Source: Pteria penguin | Taxonomy: Eukaryota; Mollusca; Bivalvia; Pterioida; Pteriidae | Direction of reading: 5' to 3' | Assembly (NCBI GenBank): GCA_035048485.1 | Contig: CM068590.1 | Coordinates: 15,595,798 to 15,659,797, forward strand | Length of the DNA: 64,000 nt | Part shown: in pieces, positions 52,567 through 64,000 of the stretch | Numbering within the stretch: the first letter of the stretch is position 1 | Layout of the letters: the number at the start of each line of letters is the position of its first letter | Translations under genes and position numbers: made by a program | The notes under the pieces: model-generated | The model's input: only the letters and a program-made list of their open reading frames with translations | Databases searched by the model: none | What the model was told of the DNA's origin: nothing

Positions 52567-52574
52567 TATAAATA
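52567..52574 (+). promoter_or_regulatory. TATA box of C4-like copy 3
   Basis: TATAAATA at the conserved position upstream of exon 1 of copy 3. Confidence 0.6.
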
Positions 52575-52667
52575 TGCAGAACACTTGCATTTGAAACAAC
52601 CTCTGTGCATCAACACCTCTTTCGCCTAATCTTAGTCATTTTAGGAATCAAGAGGAGGTCGGTCGTA

Positions 52668-55600
52668 ATGTTTAAAACTACAGGTAAGCTCTAGTTGTTA
52701 CTGGTGCTGAATCTTTCTCTTTATCACTTCTGTATATGGTTTGAGCTTCTATTTCGAAAAGAGGCACTACAATATGTCTCTATCGTGTTTGAAATCTACT
52801 TATCGCATGTTTTATGGTAGCTTTGCACTAATAAGAAATCATTTGCTGAGATGTTGTTTTCTTTTTTTAAATGTACAGATAAGTGCAGCCCTAACATAAG
52901 TCATAGCATACACGTTAACGTGAAAAGTGGTCACGATGATTGCTTTAGGACAAGCGCTTGGACCACTCGACGAGCCGAAAAAAATTCGCGGTAATATTAT
53001 TTATTCCGATGTGCGCTAGGTCCAGTCGCGTTTTCCCGTGTTTGATTTGTTTATGTCGTAGTACGGATGAAGAAAATAAAATGGATTACATTAAATTAAC
53101 GAGAAAGTCCCCATATATACGTGAATACATGAATTTGTAATTAAATATAAGGTTTTTATAACAAAAATTAGAACAGATAATAAAACAATTGAAATCACCA
53201 TGTCGATATGCAGTAAGGTATTACTGTTAAACTTCTTTTTTCAGTTCATACTATCGCGTGATCATTCTTTAAAGTTTGTTTTATTTATATATTAATTTAT
53301 TAATGATTATATGTATTTATTTATGTATTATCTATTTATAACTTTATTTTTTTAATTCTTATATTAATATTATCATTATCATCGGCATCATTATTCTCAT
53401 TATTATTAGCTCATATATACGGCCATGTATTTAGATATACAATATATACAGCAATCTTCCTTCAAGTTCTTCTATATGTAAATGTAAAATATTAGTTCAA
53501 GCTGTAAGCAAACGAACGTGGCTGCCAAGAGCATCCGTGCGACAGACAAACCTGCTATTTTTGCTTATCATGACTATTTACCGATGGATACTTAGGGGAT
53601 AAACGTACGCATATTGATTGTTTCCGACCGGTATACCATGGAAACACAGCCAGGAAAACAGTGCTTATAACGGTATAACCACGGTATACCTGTCGAAAAC
53701 AATCAAACACAGTTACGTTTATTCCTATTCTATTTTATTGTAACAAAAAATCGGGTTTTCCCTCTTTAAAATTGTCCCAAAATTCCTTGTTGCTAGGGAC
53801 GGATAGCGCAATGTTTAAAATTGTTCCAAGAAACGAATTGATATATAGTGCACTGACATAAGAAGTTTCTTCATTTTCATATTCTTAAATTTTTATGATT
53901 GAATTATTAATCACAAATTAATTCATACATGAGTGACTTGACGTCGCACTGTAAACAGCTGAACACGCAGTTTTACTGTGGCGCGGAGAGATGAAAGGAC
54001 ACGCACTTGATGCTTGGAAACATATTGAATGGTGGTACGTTATGTACGTTGTCAGTTTTGTTGGTTCGACTTGATTGTAATAATAATGTGCACGTGAATG
54101 GTAGAAACTTGCAAATCGTCCTTGATACGAGACTTAAGATGGACGTTAAGAACATTGAACGAACTTGTAAAAGGCTCTATTTTTTATAGTAGGAGTTAGA
54201 GGCAATGTTGACAAAGACGTACAATGTAGTTATACATTTGAGGACGATATATTGTGGTTAGACATGTCTGAACGCTAACGTGTGGACCAATCAGAATTGC
54301 CAAAAAAAAAAAACAAGTGAATTAGAAAATGGTATAACCATCCCTTTTGACTACGAATTATACTAGCTAGATAATATCATAGCATCACGGCAGGTGTAAC
54401 CAGGCAGCATGAGATGCTTCCTCCTCCATGGCGTCTGATCCTACCTGTCCTCACGGACATCTCTATATATCTCGTCTAGTAGATTTGATGTTTCTTATTG
54501 ACTACCGCTCGGTATATCATCACATTCCTTTCCATTATGAGCAAGATATACAATATTTTAAAACGCTAGAACGTAAATACAGACACTCCAATGCGCAAAT
54601 GTGGATGATTAATAAATATGTCCATTGAACTATTGGTTAAAATTCTTTAATGTTAGAAATATATCCGCCCCGTTTTGAATTCGCCCTCCAATCAGAGGGC
54701 GAAAAGGCTGAAAATAAATCGAGGGCAAAATTTTCCCTGTAGACAGTTATCGCTGTCATGATTACTCATTCAAGAAATTAAGGAGAGATCAGTTTTAAAA
54801 TAATGTAATCGGATTCGTTGTTTCTTATGGTTTTTGTTGAAATTTGTTGAAAATTAAAGGCTACAAAATAGTTACCGAAAATAAACTTTTATACACAAGA
54901 GAAAGAAACGTTATTCTTTTGCCGGACGCAGAATATCCAGGATTTGAGAAGCTGATTTTAGACTGCTGGTGGTGCTATTATCTATTTCTGTCAGCTAGTC
55001 AAAATTCTTCCAGGTCTTAGAAAAATATATTACTTGACTGAATTATTGTCCATCTGGCAAGTGTAATGTTAACTTCTCCAAAAATTGTCGACTATTCAAA
55101 ATAATTTATCTTTGACAAGTCTATGTATGGTAAATTGTCGAAATGACTCTTACATTAAAGTTAAGACTTTGCTCTGCATATATTTATCGTCTAGATTTCC
55201 ACCCTTAAGGCTTTGAGCTTAACCGATGAGACATAATTTGTCGAACTGCGCATATGGTGCACCAAATTAAAAACAAAAGTATTTATGGTACTATATATAT
55301 TATACTACTATCCATAACCTGCATAATGTGGTCAGTAAAATAGCATGTTTATTCGTTTAGTAAGTGTGACCATGATATAACATGACAAAAAGTACCAATC
55401 ATAAAATGATTTTGTTCTGTTTATTCTAGACGACGCTTGCATTTCTGATTTTGGTTTTACCCTTCGCTGTGTCGGGGGATAGCAGTTGTGCTGAATTATC
55501 TGCATTCAGGAGACAATTGCAAGAGATGCGTAACAATATGCATACAGTGCAAAATGACATTGCAACGTTGAAGACCCAGAGTGTACAAGGTATTATAAAT

Positions 55601-58600
55601 CGGTTTAATGGGATATCATATTGATATTTCTGACCACAGTATTCAAAGTATAGTCGTCATTACCAAATTAAATGACCCGCAGCATTAAATGGATTAATCT
55701 TATATTTCATATCATGCTTGATATAGGATAATTTTGCAGTTAAAAGTTTTCGTCATTTTATTGTGACATTACTATGCAAGCATTAACGTCATAACGAAAA
55801 ACCCGATAAAGAGTAGCATGTCTGGCATTTAGTCCCTTATATCATGTTTCATTGAAATAAATTCATCCAATGCAATTATCAGCACAATTGTTACACACAG
55901 TATACGTGCATAATACCAATTAGAATTACAAACCACGTATGAATGTAAAAAGAAGACTTTGATTACATCTTATGTTAATCGTTTAATACATTGTCTATCA
56001 TGTGGTGGTCCTGATACCGTTCCTCATTTTAGTCGGATCAAAAAGAATAGTCCAGGTTTCAAATTACCACTAGTACTTAGTCAAAATAAGAACTGATGTT
56101 CAGTTCCAGTCTTATGATATTTTTAACAGTATAGCAGTCTTTATAGTATACAAAGTTTGAAAGTGGTATATTATCAAGGTTCTTTTTGATTAAAGTATAT
56201 AAGATAGTTTTATATAATCAATACCAATTTTCAGTGTTTATGACCCGAAAAAAGATTTTTAATCTATTGTGATTCAAGTTTGCAAATTATTCAGAAAATA
56301 AGGATTAACGTCCTCAAGCATATTTCTGTCTTTAGCTGGGTTTTTGGTCCTTGCTTTGTGTGCTTTTCAAAAATTTATACTTATGATTTTCATCGTAACT
56401 GCCTTGAGTACTACTGACGAAACGCACGCTGTTGAAATACGCATAAAGTGCATTAAATTAATACATCTATATATATTCTTGTACTCATTTGTACTGACAT
56501 GTGAACGGATATAAATATAAAAACATTCTGCAGGAAGCAGTGTCATATATACAAGATGGGGAAGAAAAACATGTCCCAGTAGTGCTGAACTGGTATATTC
56601 AGGTAATATATGGTACATTATATTGAATTTGGTATATAACAGGCTCCGAAATTGAACAGATATTAGATAATAAGAGAATAGAAATTAATCATAAATATGG
56701 TAAAAAAATCAAATATAAGTTTCGATTAAAGATATTTATTTAATACATCATATTAATCCATCATTTTTGTAATTTGATAAGCAATCATCATCAAATTTGA
56801 GTGTTGCACGGCTGACTCATGCTGTTGTCACTTTATAATTTTATAGTTTCGATTTTGCCATTATGCAATTTTTCATTATATGTTTATGACCTATCTACTA
56901 TGGCAACTTGTCGATCCCTGTTTTTCCTTAACGAAGATTATTTTAATAATTTTTAGACGGGACCATTTTATCTGTGCCGTCTCATGCAATCGGTTGTTTC
57001 GATGTTGACATGATAGTATCTCTAACCTCAAATCTAAGCCATGCTATAGTACGGAGAAGACATCTTATATTTCGCGCAATGCCAACATAAAAGTAGAAAT
57101 TGACATTACGAAAATTCAATAGTAATTACTTATTTACGAAAGTATGTACTATGATGTAATGATGTACTTAAAACGATATAGAAATGAAAATACACAAGAT
57201 TACTGTTCGGTGTAAGAATACACATTATGTATCCGTTACGGAAATGGCCGAGTAGGTACGATTCAGCAATCTTAGCCAGATAGCGCTGTGCATCTTTTAC
57301 CGTTTGTGATGTGATTGCTATTTTTAGATTGTGTCAGCATTATTTAATTGTCTGTGATGTGATTGCTATTTTAGATTGGGTCAGCTACAAATAATGAAAT
57401 TCAGATAGATAGCGTATGCTCATTTCAATACTTCAGGATATGGCTTAGTTTTATCATTTTTTGTCAAGTTGTGCAATAATAGTTTGTTTGCAGACTTAAG
57501 GTGTCTGAGGAACATTTCTGTCTGACAATGTGGTCAACAATAAATCACTAAGAGATCCGGATTTTCTACTATAGATATGATAATATGTGTTACAATAAAG
57601 GTTTAAAACATTTATTATTTTCAAACTTAGACGAATATAAGTGAAAGTCCCCGTCTATCTGTACCATGAGTACTTTAATAAAATGTATGTTCTTCGGATG
57701 TACCGCTTTGTGGTGATTGTGAAAAACTTGGCAATTAAATTGGTCAACATCGGCGATTGAGTGACGATTGTCTCTTCAATTGATTGTTCTATGTTGTTAC
57801 CGCAACTCTTTTTAAACCGAAATGGCTTTCTGATATCGATGTTTATGCTTATTGCTGTTTGCTATTTATGTCCATGGTGAGTTTGTCATACATCTGAGTC
57901 AGATGTATTTTCTCCTTTCATTTAAAAAACTAAAATACAGGTTTCAATATATTTTTATGAGACTGAAAAATATCAATGCATTTACATTTAAATCGAAAGT
58001 CATAACCCCCTATACATTATTTCCGCAGAACTACCACAATTCAATATTTCCACCGTAAACCCAACCTAATCTACATGTATTTGTACCCATATTCTTCCCT
58101 ATTATTATAAACCCTGTGCTACAGAAATAATATGATGTATGAAATTAAGGTGCTAGCGATATTGATAACATGCCAGTTAGTGTGTTCAAACTGCAAACAA
58201 TTACCATCAAACAATTAAAATGTAAGCAAGATACTTGTACTACGTTTTCCCTATTAAAATGTTTTAATTCTACCAAATTAGCTAGTTACAATTTTTTGAG
58301 AACAGTAAATTTCCATCATGCATAACTTTGTCTTTAGGCGATTTATGAGTCTTTTTATTAGATTTTTGGGCTTCTTGATATCTATTGAAATTGTAGAAAT
58401 TCGCATCAGGTGCTCACAATTCATTTTGGTATATTTATATCAATATTTCTCTTGTACGTACAGGCTATACCGGCGGTTCGCATTACCGCCATATCGGTGG
58501 TGCAGCTGAATTTGTATGTCTACCTAGGGAACCACAATGGGGCACTCCTGTCGACGGGAGAAACGACGGATTCGCTTTTATGTATGGAACTGAATATCAG

Positions 58601-59853
58601 TGGCACAAAAAGCTCTATAACCATGATGTCCCTTGTGCTGTATGCTGGAGTAAGGGACCGTCGGTCATCAAAATGATACCAGGTAAAAACAAATATGGTA
58701 AATGGTATAAATTGTCTCACAGAAAACTTCAAATTACAAATGTACTGGATTAAACTGAAATCATTCGACATACCGTAGAAATGTGTTTGATGTTTCACAA
58801 AATAATTCTAAACAATGTCCTGTTCTGATGTTGTGTGAGTATGACACTGCAAAATACTTGCAGTGTCTGTCTACATCCATCAGGCGGTGTTGAACTATTG
58901 TTGTTTCATCTGTGATTATGGGCATTCATCTCGAACAGGAGATCCTCATTCCTCCAGAGCATCTGATTTCACCACTGACAGAAGACATTTACTGTTCCGA
59001 GCACCTGATTTCACCTCTGACAGCAATGCTTATACTTCACAGGCATCTGATTTCACTTATGACGCTTGCTTCTCCCGGACCTATGGTCCTACCTCTGATG
59101 AGAGACGTTTACTCCTCTCGGGCACCTGGTCCTATCTCTGACAGGAGACTTTTGCTCCTGCGGGGCACCTGGTCCTACCTCTGACAGGAAACGTTTACTC
59201 CTACCGGGCACCTGGTCCTACCTCTGACAGGAGACGTTTTCTGCTCCCGGGCACCTGGTCTCAACTCTGACAGGAGATAATTACTCCTCCCGGGTACCTG
59301 GCCCTACCTCTGACAGGAGACAATTACTCCTCCTGGGCACCTGGCCTACCTCTGACAAGAGACTTTTCTTCTCCCGGGCACCCAGTCATACGTGACAGGA
59401 GACGTGTACTCCTCCTTGGGACCTGGTCCTCCCTCTGACAGATGCTTATTCCTCACGGGCACCTAGTCCTACCCCTGACAGAAGACTCTCACTCCTCTCT
59501 GGCACTTGGTTTCACATCTAGTTTTCAGAGATCTATGAATGTTCAGCATGATATTTTTACTACTACGAATACATTGATAAAATATCAGTTTCTATCGTAT
59601 TTTGCATTCAGCACGCACTCAATGTTACAAAGGATGGACAGCCCAGTACCAAGGCAATCTAGTAGCTGGATATCATGGTCATGCATCTGCTACACAATAC
59701 GTGTGTCTGGACAGCAACCCAGAAAGTCTGCATTCCTCCATCTCGAATCACGATGGTCGCTTGATGTATGGCGTAAAAGCCAAATGTGGGTCACTTAAGT
59801 GCCCGCCATACAAAGATGGGAAAACGCTTACATGTGTTGTTTGCACACGATAA
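52668..59853 (+). pseudogene. C4-like gene, copy 3 (start region broken, exons 2-5 open)
   Basis: Exons: 52668-52683, 55430-55589, 56534-56602, 58464-58682 and 59612-59853. Exons 2-5 are full length and open, with the same Cys-rich motifs as copy 1 (TRWGRKTCP, HDVPCAVC, CGSLKCPPY). In exon 1 the first of the two ATGs is lost and an extra A follows the second, so exon 1 from its ATG joins exon 2 out of frame and meets a stop soon after the signal-peptide region. The frame that would read into exon 2 has a TAA just upstream and no ATG. A protein could start only at an internal Met in exon 2, without a signal peptide, or from a different first exon. Because the remainder is open, this damage may be recent or an alternative first exon may exist. 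Confidence 0.75.
58800..59575 (+). repeat. Intron 4 minisatellite inside a Ginger-type terminal repeat (copy 3)
   Basis: Same 43-bp unit and flanks as in copies 1 and 2. The array covers ~58,930-59,500, with unit variants mostly shared with copy 2. Confidence 0.8.
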
Positions 59854-59874
59854 AATATCTAACAGATATACCGT

Positions 59875-59880
59875 AATAAA
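59875..59880 (+). terminator. Polyadenylation signal, copy 3
   Basis: AATAAA 21 bp after the copy 3 stop codon. Confidence 0.5.
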
Positions 59881-59899
59881 AAAATCTGTATGATGCAAG

Positions 59900-61240
59900 C
59901 TTTCATTTTTATTTTTTCTAATGTTATTGTTTTAGACATTATTTTATTTATTCATTTATATTTAATTATCATTATTTGTATGGCGTTAAATTCTACTGAG
60001 AAAAAATATATGAGTAAATTCTAAACTTTAAGATAAAAATGTATGCTTTATGATGGCGATGGGGTCAGATGTGTTGATGACAACATATAAATCCCATACA
60101 CCTCATGCGCAACAGAATCGCAAACATCAATTTTATATGTGACATTCGTAATATTAAGTAATAAATGCAGTTAAACGATTCTGTAAATGGAAATATCATC
60201 GATCTAAAATAACCCCAGCTAGAGGTATGTGGGTTTTTTTTTTTTTTTTTTTTTTCTTGGTTGTTTTTTTGGGGTTTATTTATATTGGTTATTGCTTTCC
60301 TTGATTTACTGTGCGTATGTATAGCTATTTATGAGCCAATGTGTATGAAAAATGGCATGTAGCTTATATGTGATTGACAGTCGGCCTATACCACTTTGGC
60401 TTATAGAAGGGCAGTGAGACCCAACCACACAATCAACATCAAATATTTGATAACAGAGTGGATAAGCGTAGCTATATAGTAAGCCTTGTCCATGGAAATC
60501 TACCAATATAGGAAGTCTCCCCTCAAAGCGATTTGTTTGAGATGTTATTGACAAGAAGTTCGAAATATATGCTACATCAATACATCAGTCTGTCCCATTT
60601 CGACAACATAATGCGTTACAAACATGAAAACTTTAGATAGTAAGAGTGAGTTTGAATTTCTTATATGATTTATTTCTACGAAGATGTACGTCTCCATGTA
60701 CTGCATTGTCGAAGAAGGCTCTTTCGTCCAAAAACTCACCCGTGACTTCTTTTCTTGATTCCGAAAACAAATGGACGAATGGAATTATAAAGCAGGCGCG
60801 GATCCAGAAATTTTGTTGTGAATGGGTCCATCCCCACATCTTTGATGTTTTATTTTTTCGCGAGAGTGAATAATATGTATCCGTTTTATAGAAATAAGTT
60901 CTGATTTTGAATGTTCTGAAGTAGGGAACACTATCATTAAGATGGGTAATATTCCCAGTTATAGCAACAAAAATCAAGACCATAGTATTTAAGAAAATTG
61001 TAAAATAAAAATATCAGTTACTCAATGTAGTTGCATCTGGTACAATAAATATTATTGAAATGACTTTAGAATAAGGCAGTTTGTTATCTGATTTTTGGGT
61101 CTAAACCATCATTCTTCGTTGCATTCACATATTTCTTAAAACCCATTGTTAAGCAGTATTATCAACTAGGATTATAATATCTTACTCATGTTAGGACCTG
61201 GCTGGGTTGATCACTTTTTTACTTCTCAAGAGCCGTCAAA
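59900..61240. other. Spacer downstream of copy 3
   Basis: Homologous to 32,100-33,230 and to 13,560-15,270, with a T-rich tract at 60,231-60,270. It keeps the ~220 bp deleted from module 2. The 116-codon minus-strand frame at 60,633-60,983 has a close counterpart at 32,625-32,975 but not an open one in module 1, and shows no domain. Confidence 0.5.
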
Positions 61241-61249
61241 TAAAATTTC

Positions 61250-62520
61250 TTTTACACTCCATAGGAAGAAAGTACTAATAGTCACCTAGAAGTGTTGTTG
61301 TTTTCATCCCAACCTGTCAACAGTGGGCGCCACCACAGGCAAAAGTAGGTCACAGAGGGTATCCTCCTTCGATTGTTTGATTGAATATTGTTTTACGTCA
61401 CACCATGATTATTTAACGAATATCCTGACGGCATCTCTCTGATGCATTGCATACAAATTTAGATCTTTGCAACGGACCCACCTGAAGCAGTGAGGGATCT
61501 TACGTGCCATGCCTACCGTGACACGGGACCTCGGTTTTTACTGTTGCATCCAAAAGACATAATACCGGTGCCCCCAGGGCGGAAGTCCAACCCGGGACCT
61601 CTCTATCACGAACCGAGCACCTTATCCACTAGGCCACAATGGCTTATCCTTCTTTGACAAACTTCCTCTTCAGACTGGGTGGATACAGGGACAAACAGAA
61701 TGCATAGGAATGATCCAGAGGGATGTGAGAAGAAGTGTTGTCCTTTTTGGCTCTGTTCCGAAATCAAATTTCTGACGTTTTTGCAACATTTTTTGGACTT
61801 AGTAAAGTCCATGCAGAAAAGTGTCATGTTCTTCATTTAATTGATAATGATGATTTTCTATGGGCTATTTTGATTCTAATTATGGTGAGAAATATTATTC
61901 TGAAAGAATTTTTTCAATATCTCAATTTTTGGATTTCTTATGATTTTCCTAAGACTTCCAATAAAATGATAGTTGGCCATTTTTCATATTTTCAACTTTT
62001 TCTACAAAGGTGTTGGAAGGATTTTAATAAAAATAGATAACTGCTAACCCCCTCTTTACAGGTGCTGCCACCACAGTCATAAGTAGGTCACAAAAGAGTA
62101 CCCTAATTTGACAATATTCTTCTGCATAGTGGTTGTATACAGAGAAAACCAGAATGTATAGAAATGATGTATAGGGATGGTGAAGAGGTATTCTTATTTT
62201 GGTTCCCTTCCAAAATCAAATTTCAGAAGTTTTTCCACATTTTTTAGACCTTGTGATTTCAATGCGGAAAAGCGTCATATTTCCTAGTTAAGTGATAATA
62301 ATGATTTCATATGGACAATTTTGATCATGATTATAGTAAAGAATAATATTTTAAAATATTTTTGTCAATATCTCATTCTTTGGATTTTCTATGAATTTTT
62401 AAGACTTTCAAATGAGGGTGTAGAATGACAATTCTTCAGAATTTTAACTCCTGCTGTTTTACCACTTGAAAAATCTTGATGAAACAAATATGGTATACAT
62501 GAAGTGCTAAAGGTCCTTTA
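61250..62520. repeat. Tandem ~450-bp units with SINE (module 3)
   Basis: Same two-unit arrangement as 33,300-34,520, with small differences. Confidence 0.6.
61380..61649 (-). mobile_element. tRNA-derived SINE (module 3)
   Basis: Counterpart of the SINE at 33,375-33,642, with an A-box-like sequence at 61,620-61,636 and a B-box-like sequence at 61,581-61,593. It has the same insertion position, so it was present before modules 2 and 3 separated. Confidence 0.75.
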
Positions 62521-62832
62521 TCAATTTTGGATATTCCATCCAAATCGGTCAACAGGTTTTGCCATCATGGCGAAAGAATAGGTCATGTCTTACAATGGTA
62601 TATATACCACTTCGTAATTAAAACATGGAGAGTAGCGGTTCAAATCCAGCGGTGGTAATTTTTTTTTTTCATTTCTTTACACATCTAAATAAGGTTTTAG
62701 ATGTTTCACAAAACTCAATATATGAAATTAGGCCATTTTAAGTTGGATCTGAACAATACTTGAAACAATTGTTTGGATGTTGGATGACAACCTCCCTGCA
62801 GACAGTATTGTCGACACGATTTTCCACATTTA

Positions 62833-64000
62833 TTAAATGCAGTTAGATACACCTTTGTTGAAGACCCAGGATATTCCAGTTTTACGGCGATATACCGAAT
62901 GAACTATGGACTGCATGCCTGATGTCTGGAAACACTTGTTCCCATCATAGTAAAGGTCATGTGAAGTAACAGTCACTTTGAACAGTCCACATTTATCGTG
63001 CTGACATGTTTCATATGTATTGACATCATCAGCACTAATGTACTTGTTCAACTTGTTCCAATACTTTGATGAGTAGATATCATATCTTTTGTCAATCTTG
63101 CCATTTTCCACTCTGTGGGAGTCATAAACGATGTTAGGTTTACGGGCAGACGTTACCTTGATTGGTAAATACCTCCACAAATTTGTGTGTCTTTGACAGT
63201 TCATTTTATATAAATTTTGGACAGACCTTAAAACATGCTTCTTTAAATGGATTAATGATAACCTTAGCTGGAGTGAAAGCTGGATATGTTCCAGAACTAG
63301 ACACTGTCGTATTTGTATTATTTGTGGAATCCATGGCAATCCTACTCATTCTACTACTGTGCATGTTACCCGAAACAAAGAAACCAGATATATCCCCTCG
63401 ACTGGTGCTGTTGAAAATAGATACCGTTACCGATGTACCGGATCGTAAATCATCCATTGCATTTGTAATGTTACTACTAAATGTCATATGTGAAAGATTA
63501 GAAAGTTGCATTTGATGCAAAGGTATTGTGACCGGAGAATTGGGAAGGAGATGTTAGCACTGACAATTTCACCTCCGGGTTGATAAAAAAAGCAGCAGAT
63601 GTATCAACCTGTTCCACGACTGTATCAGGAGCTGATCTGGAGATACATCGTGTTGGCTATCGCCACCAAGGGCACTGTACGTAAGGTGACCTACAACATG
63701 GTGCCCACCACGCACAATTTGGTGGAGGATCACAGGTGAAGAAATTTCTAGGAAACCTTCGTTCATACCCCTCTCGATTATTAAGTACCGTGGTATTCCA
63801 TACCAAATTATGCATACGATCATCTGGACGGTGACCAAACTGATTTGTATTTGGATACCCCCAGACTGCTGTCTCCCCGGAACGATTTTGAAATTCTCAC
63901 CAAATGTAATCGATGTGTGTAACACAGGGTCCATCGCAGCGGAATTTACTCTAAACATAGTACCATCGACCCAAACGTAAACCACATCGTGTATGCTTTC
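62833..64000 (-). pseudogene. Tyrosinase-like pseudogene, copy 3 (runs off window)
   Basis: Minus strand from the window edge: SIHDVVYVWVDGTMFRV, then AAMDPVLHTS where the MHH copper ligands should be, DYIW followed by TGA, then NQFGHRPDD-type sequence and the Cys-rich stretch. The C-terminal part is the best preserved of the three: RSVQNLYKMNCQRH, KVTSARKPN, YDSHRVENGKIDKRYDIY, KYWNKLNKYISADDVNTYE, CGLFKVTVTSHDLYYDG, ending KGVSNCI and TAA (stop at 62,833-62,835). The His-to-Tyr change is shared with copies 1 and 2, so it predates the duplications. The 5' exons lie outside the window. Confidence 0.78.

Overview
The window is AT-rich eukaryotic nuclear DNA, most likely from a bivalve mollusc and plausibly a mytilid mussel. 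Genes are split by GT-AG introns. A TATA box and AATAAA signals frame the main gene. Much of the rest is low-copy repeats and transposon debris. The gene families present (a short-chain-collagen-C4-like secreted protein, tyrosinase-like sequences and a Ginger1-type transposase) are ones I associate with molluscs. Species cannot be fixed from the sequence alone.

Layout: one module is present three times. Each module has (i) a 5-6 kb non-coding, internally repetitive upstream block, (ii) a five-exon plus-strand gene for a small secreted C4-like protein, (iii) a repeat-rich spacer with a tRNA-derived SINE or its remnant, and (iv) a broken minus-strand tyrosinase-like gene. Module 1 covers about 1-18,690, module 2 about 18,690-38,750, and module 3 about 38,760-64,000, where it runs off the end. 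Copy 1 of the C4-like gene (6,069-13,499; 235 aa) is intact. Copy 2 (24,754-32,060) has a stop codon in exon 3 and a 52-bp deletion in exon 4. Copy 3 (52,668-59,853) has lost its usable start through a changed first ATG and a 1-nt insertion in exon 1. All three tyrosinase-like copies are degenerate: a copper-B histidine is replaced, the second copper-B motif is frameshifted or deleted, and there are in-frame stops.

Module 2 is a mosaic. Its upstream block and exon 1 are almost identical to module 1, whereas exons 2-5 and the downstream part match module 3. The switch lies in intron 1 near 25,260-25,340. Intron 3 of copy 2 carries a copy-1-like and a copy-3-like version of the same ~190-bp segment side by side. 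Unequal crossing over or gene conversion within the array explains both.

Module 3 is interrupted by ~7.5 kb of inserted DNA (39,738-47,242) bounded by palindromic tracts. Inside it lies a ~4.7 kb element with ~280-bp inverted repeats around a broken transposase: HHCC zinc finger, DD35E integrase core, GPY motif, acidic/basic repeat linker and OTU protease domain. That is the domain order of Ginger1 DNA transposons. The same terminal-repeat sequence occurs as solo copies, including one in intron 4 of each C4-like gene, where a 43-bp part has been amplified into a minisatellite of about 13-14 units.

No CRISPR array, operon, ribosome-binding site or rRNA gene was seen, and the only tRNA-like sequence is the SINE head.
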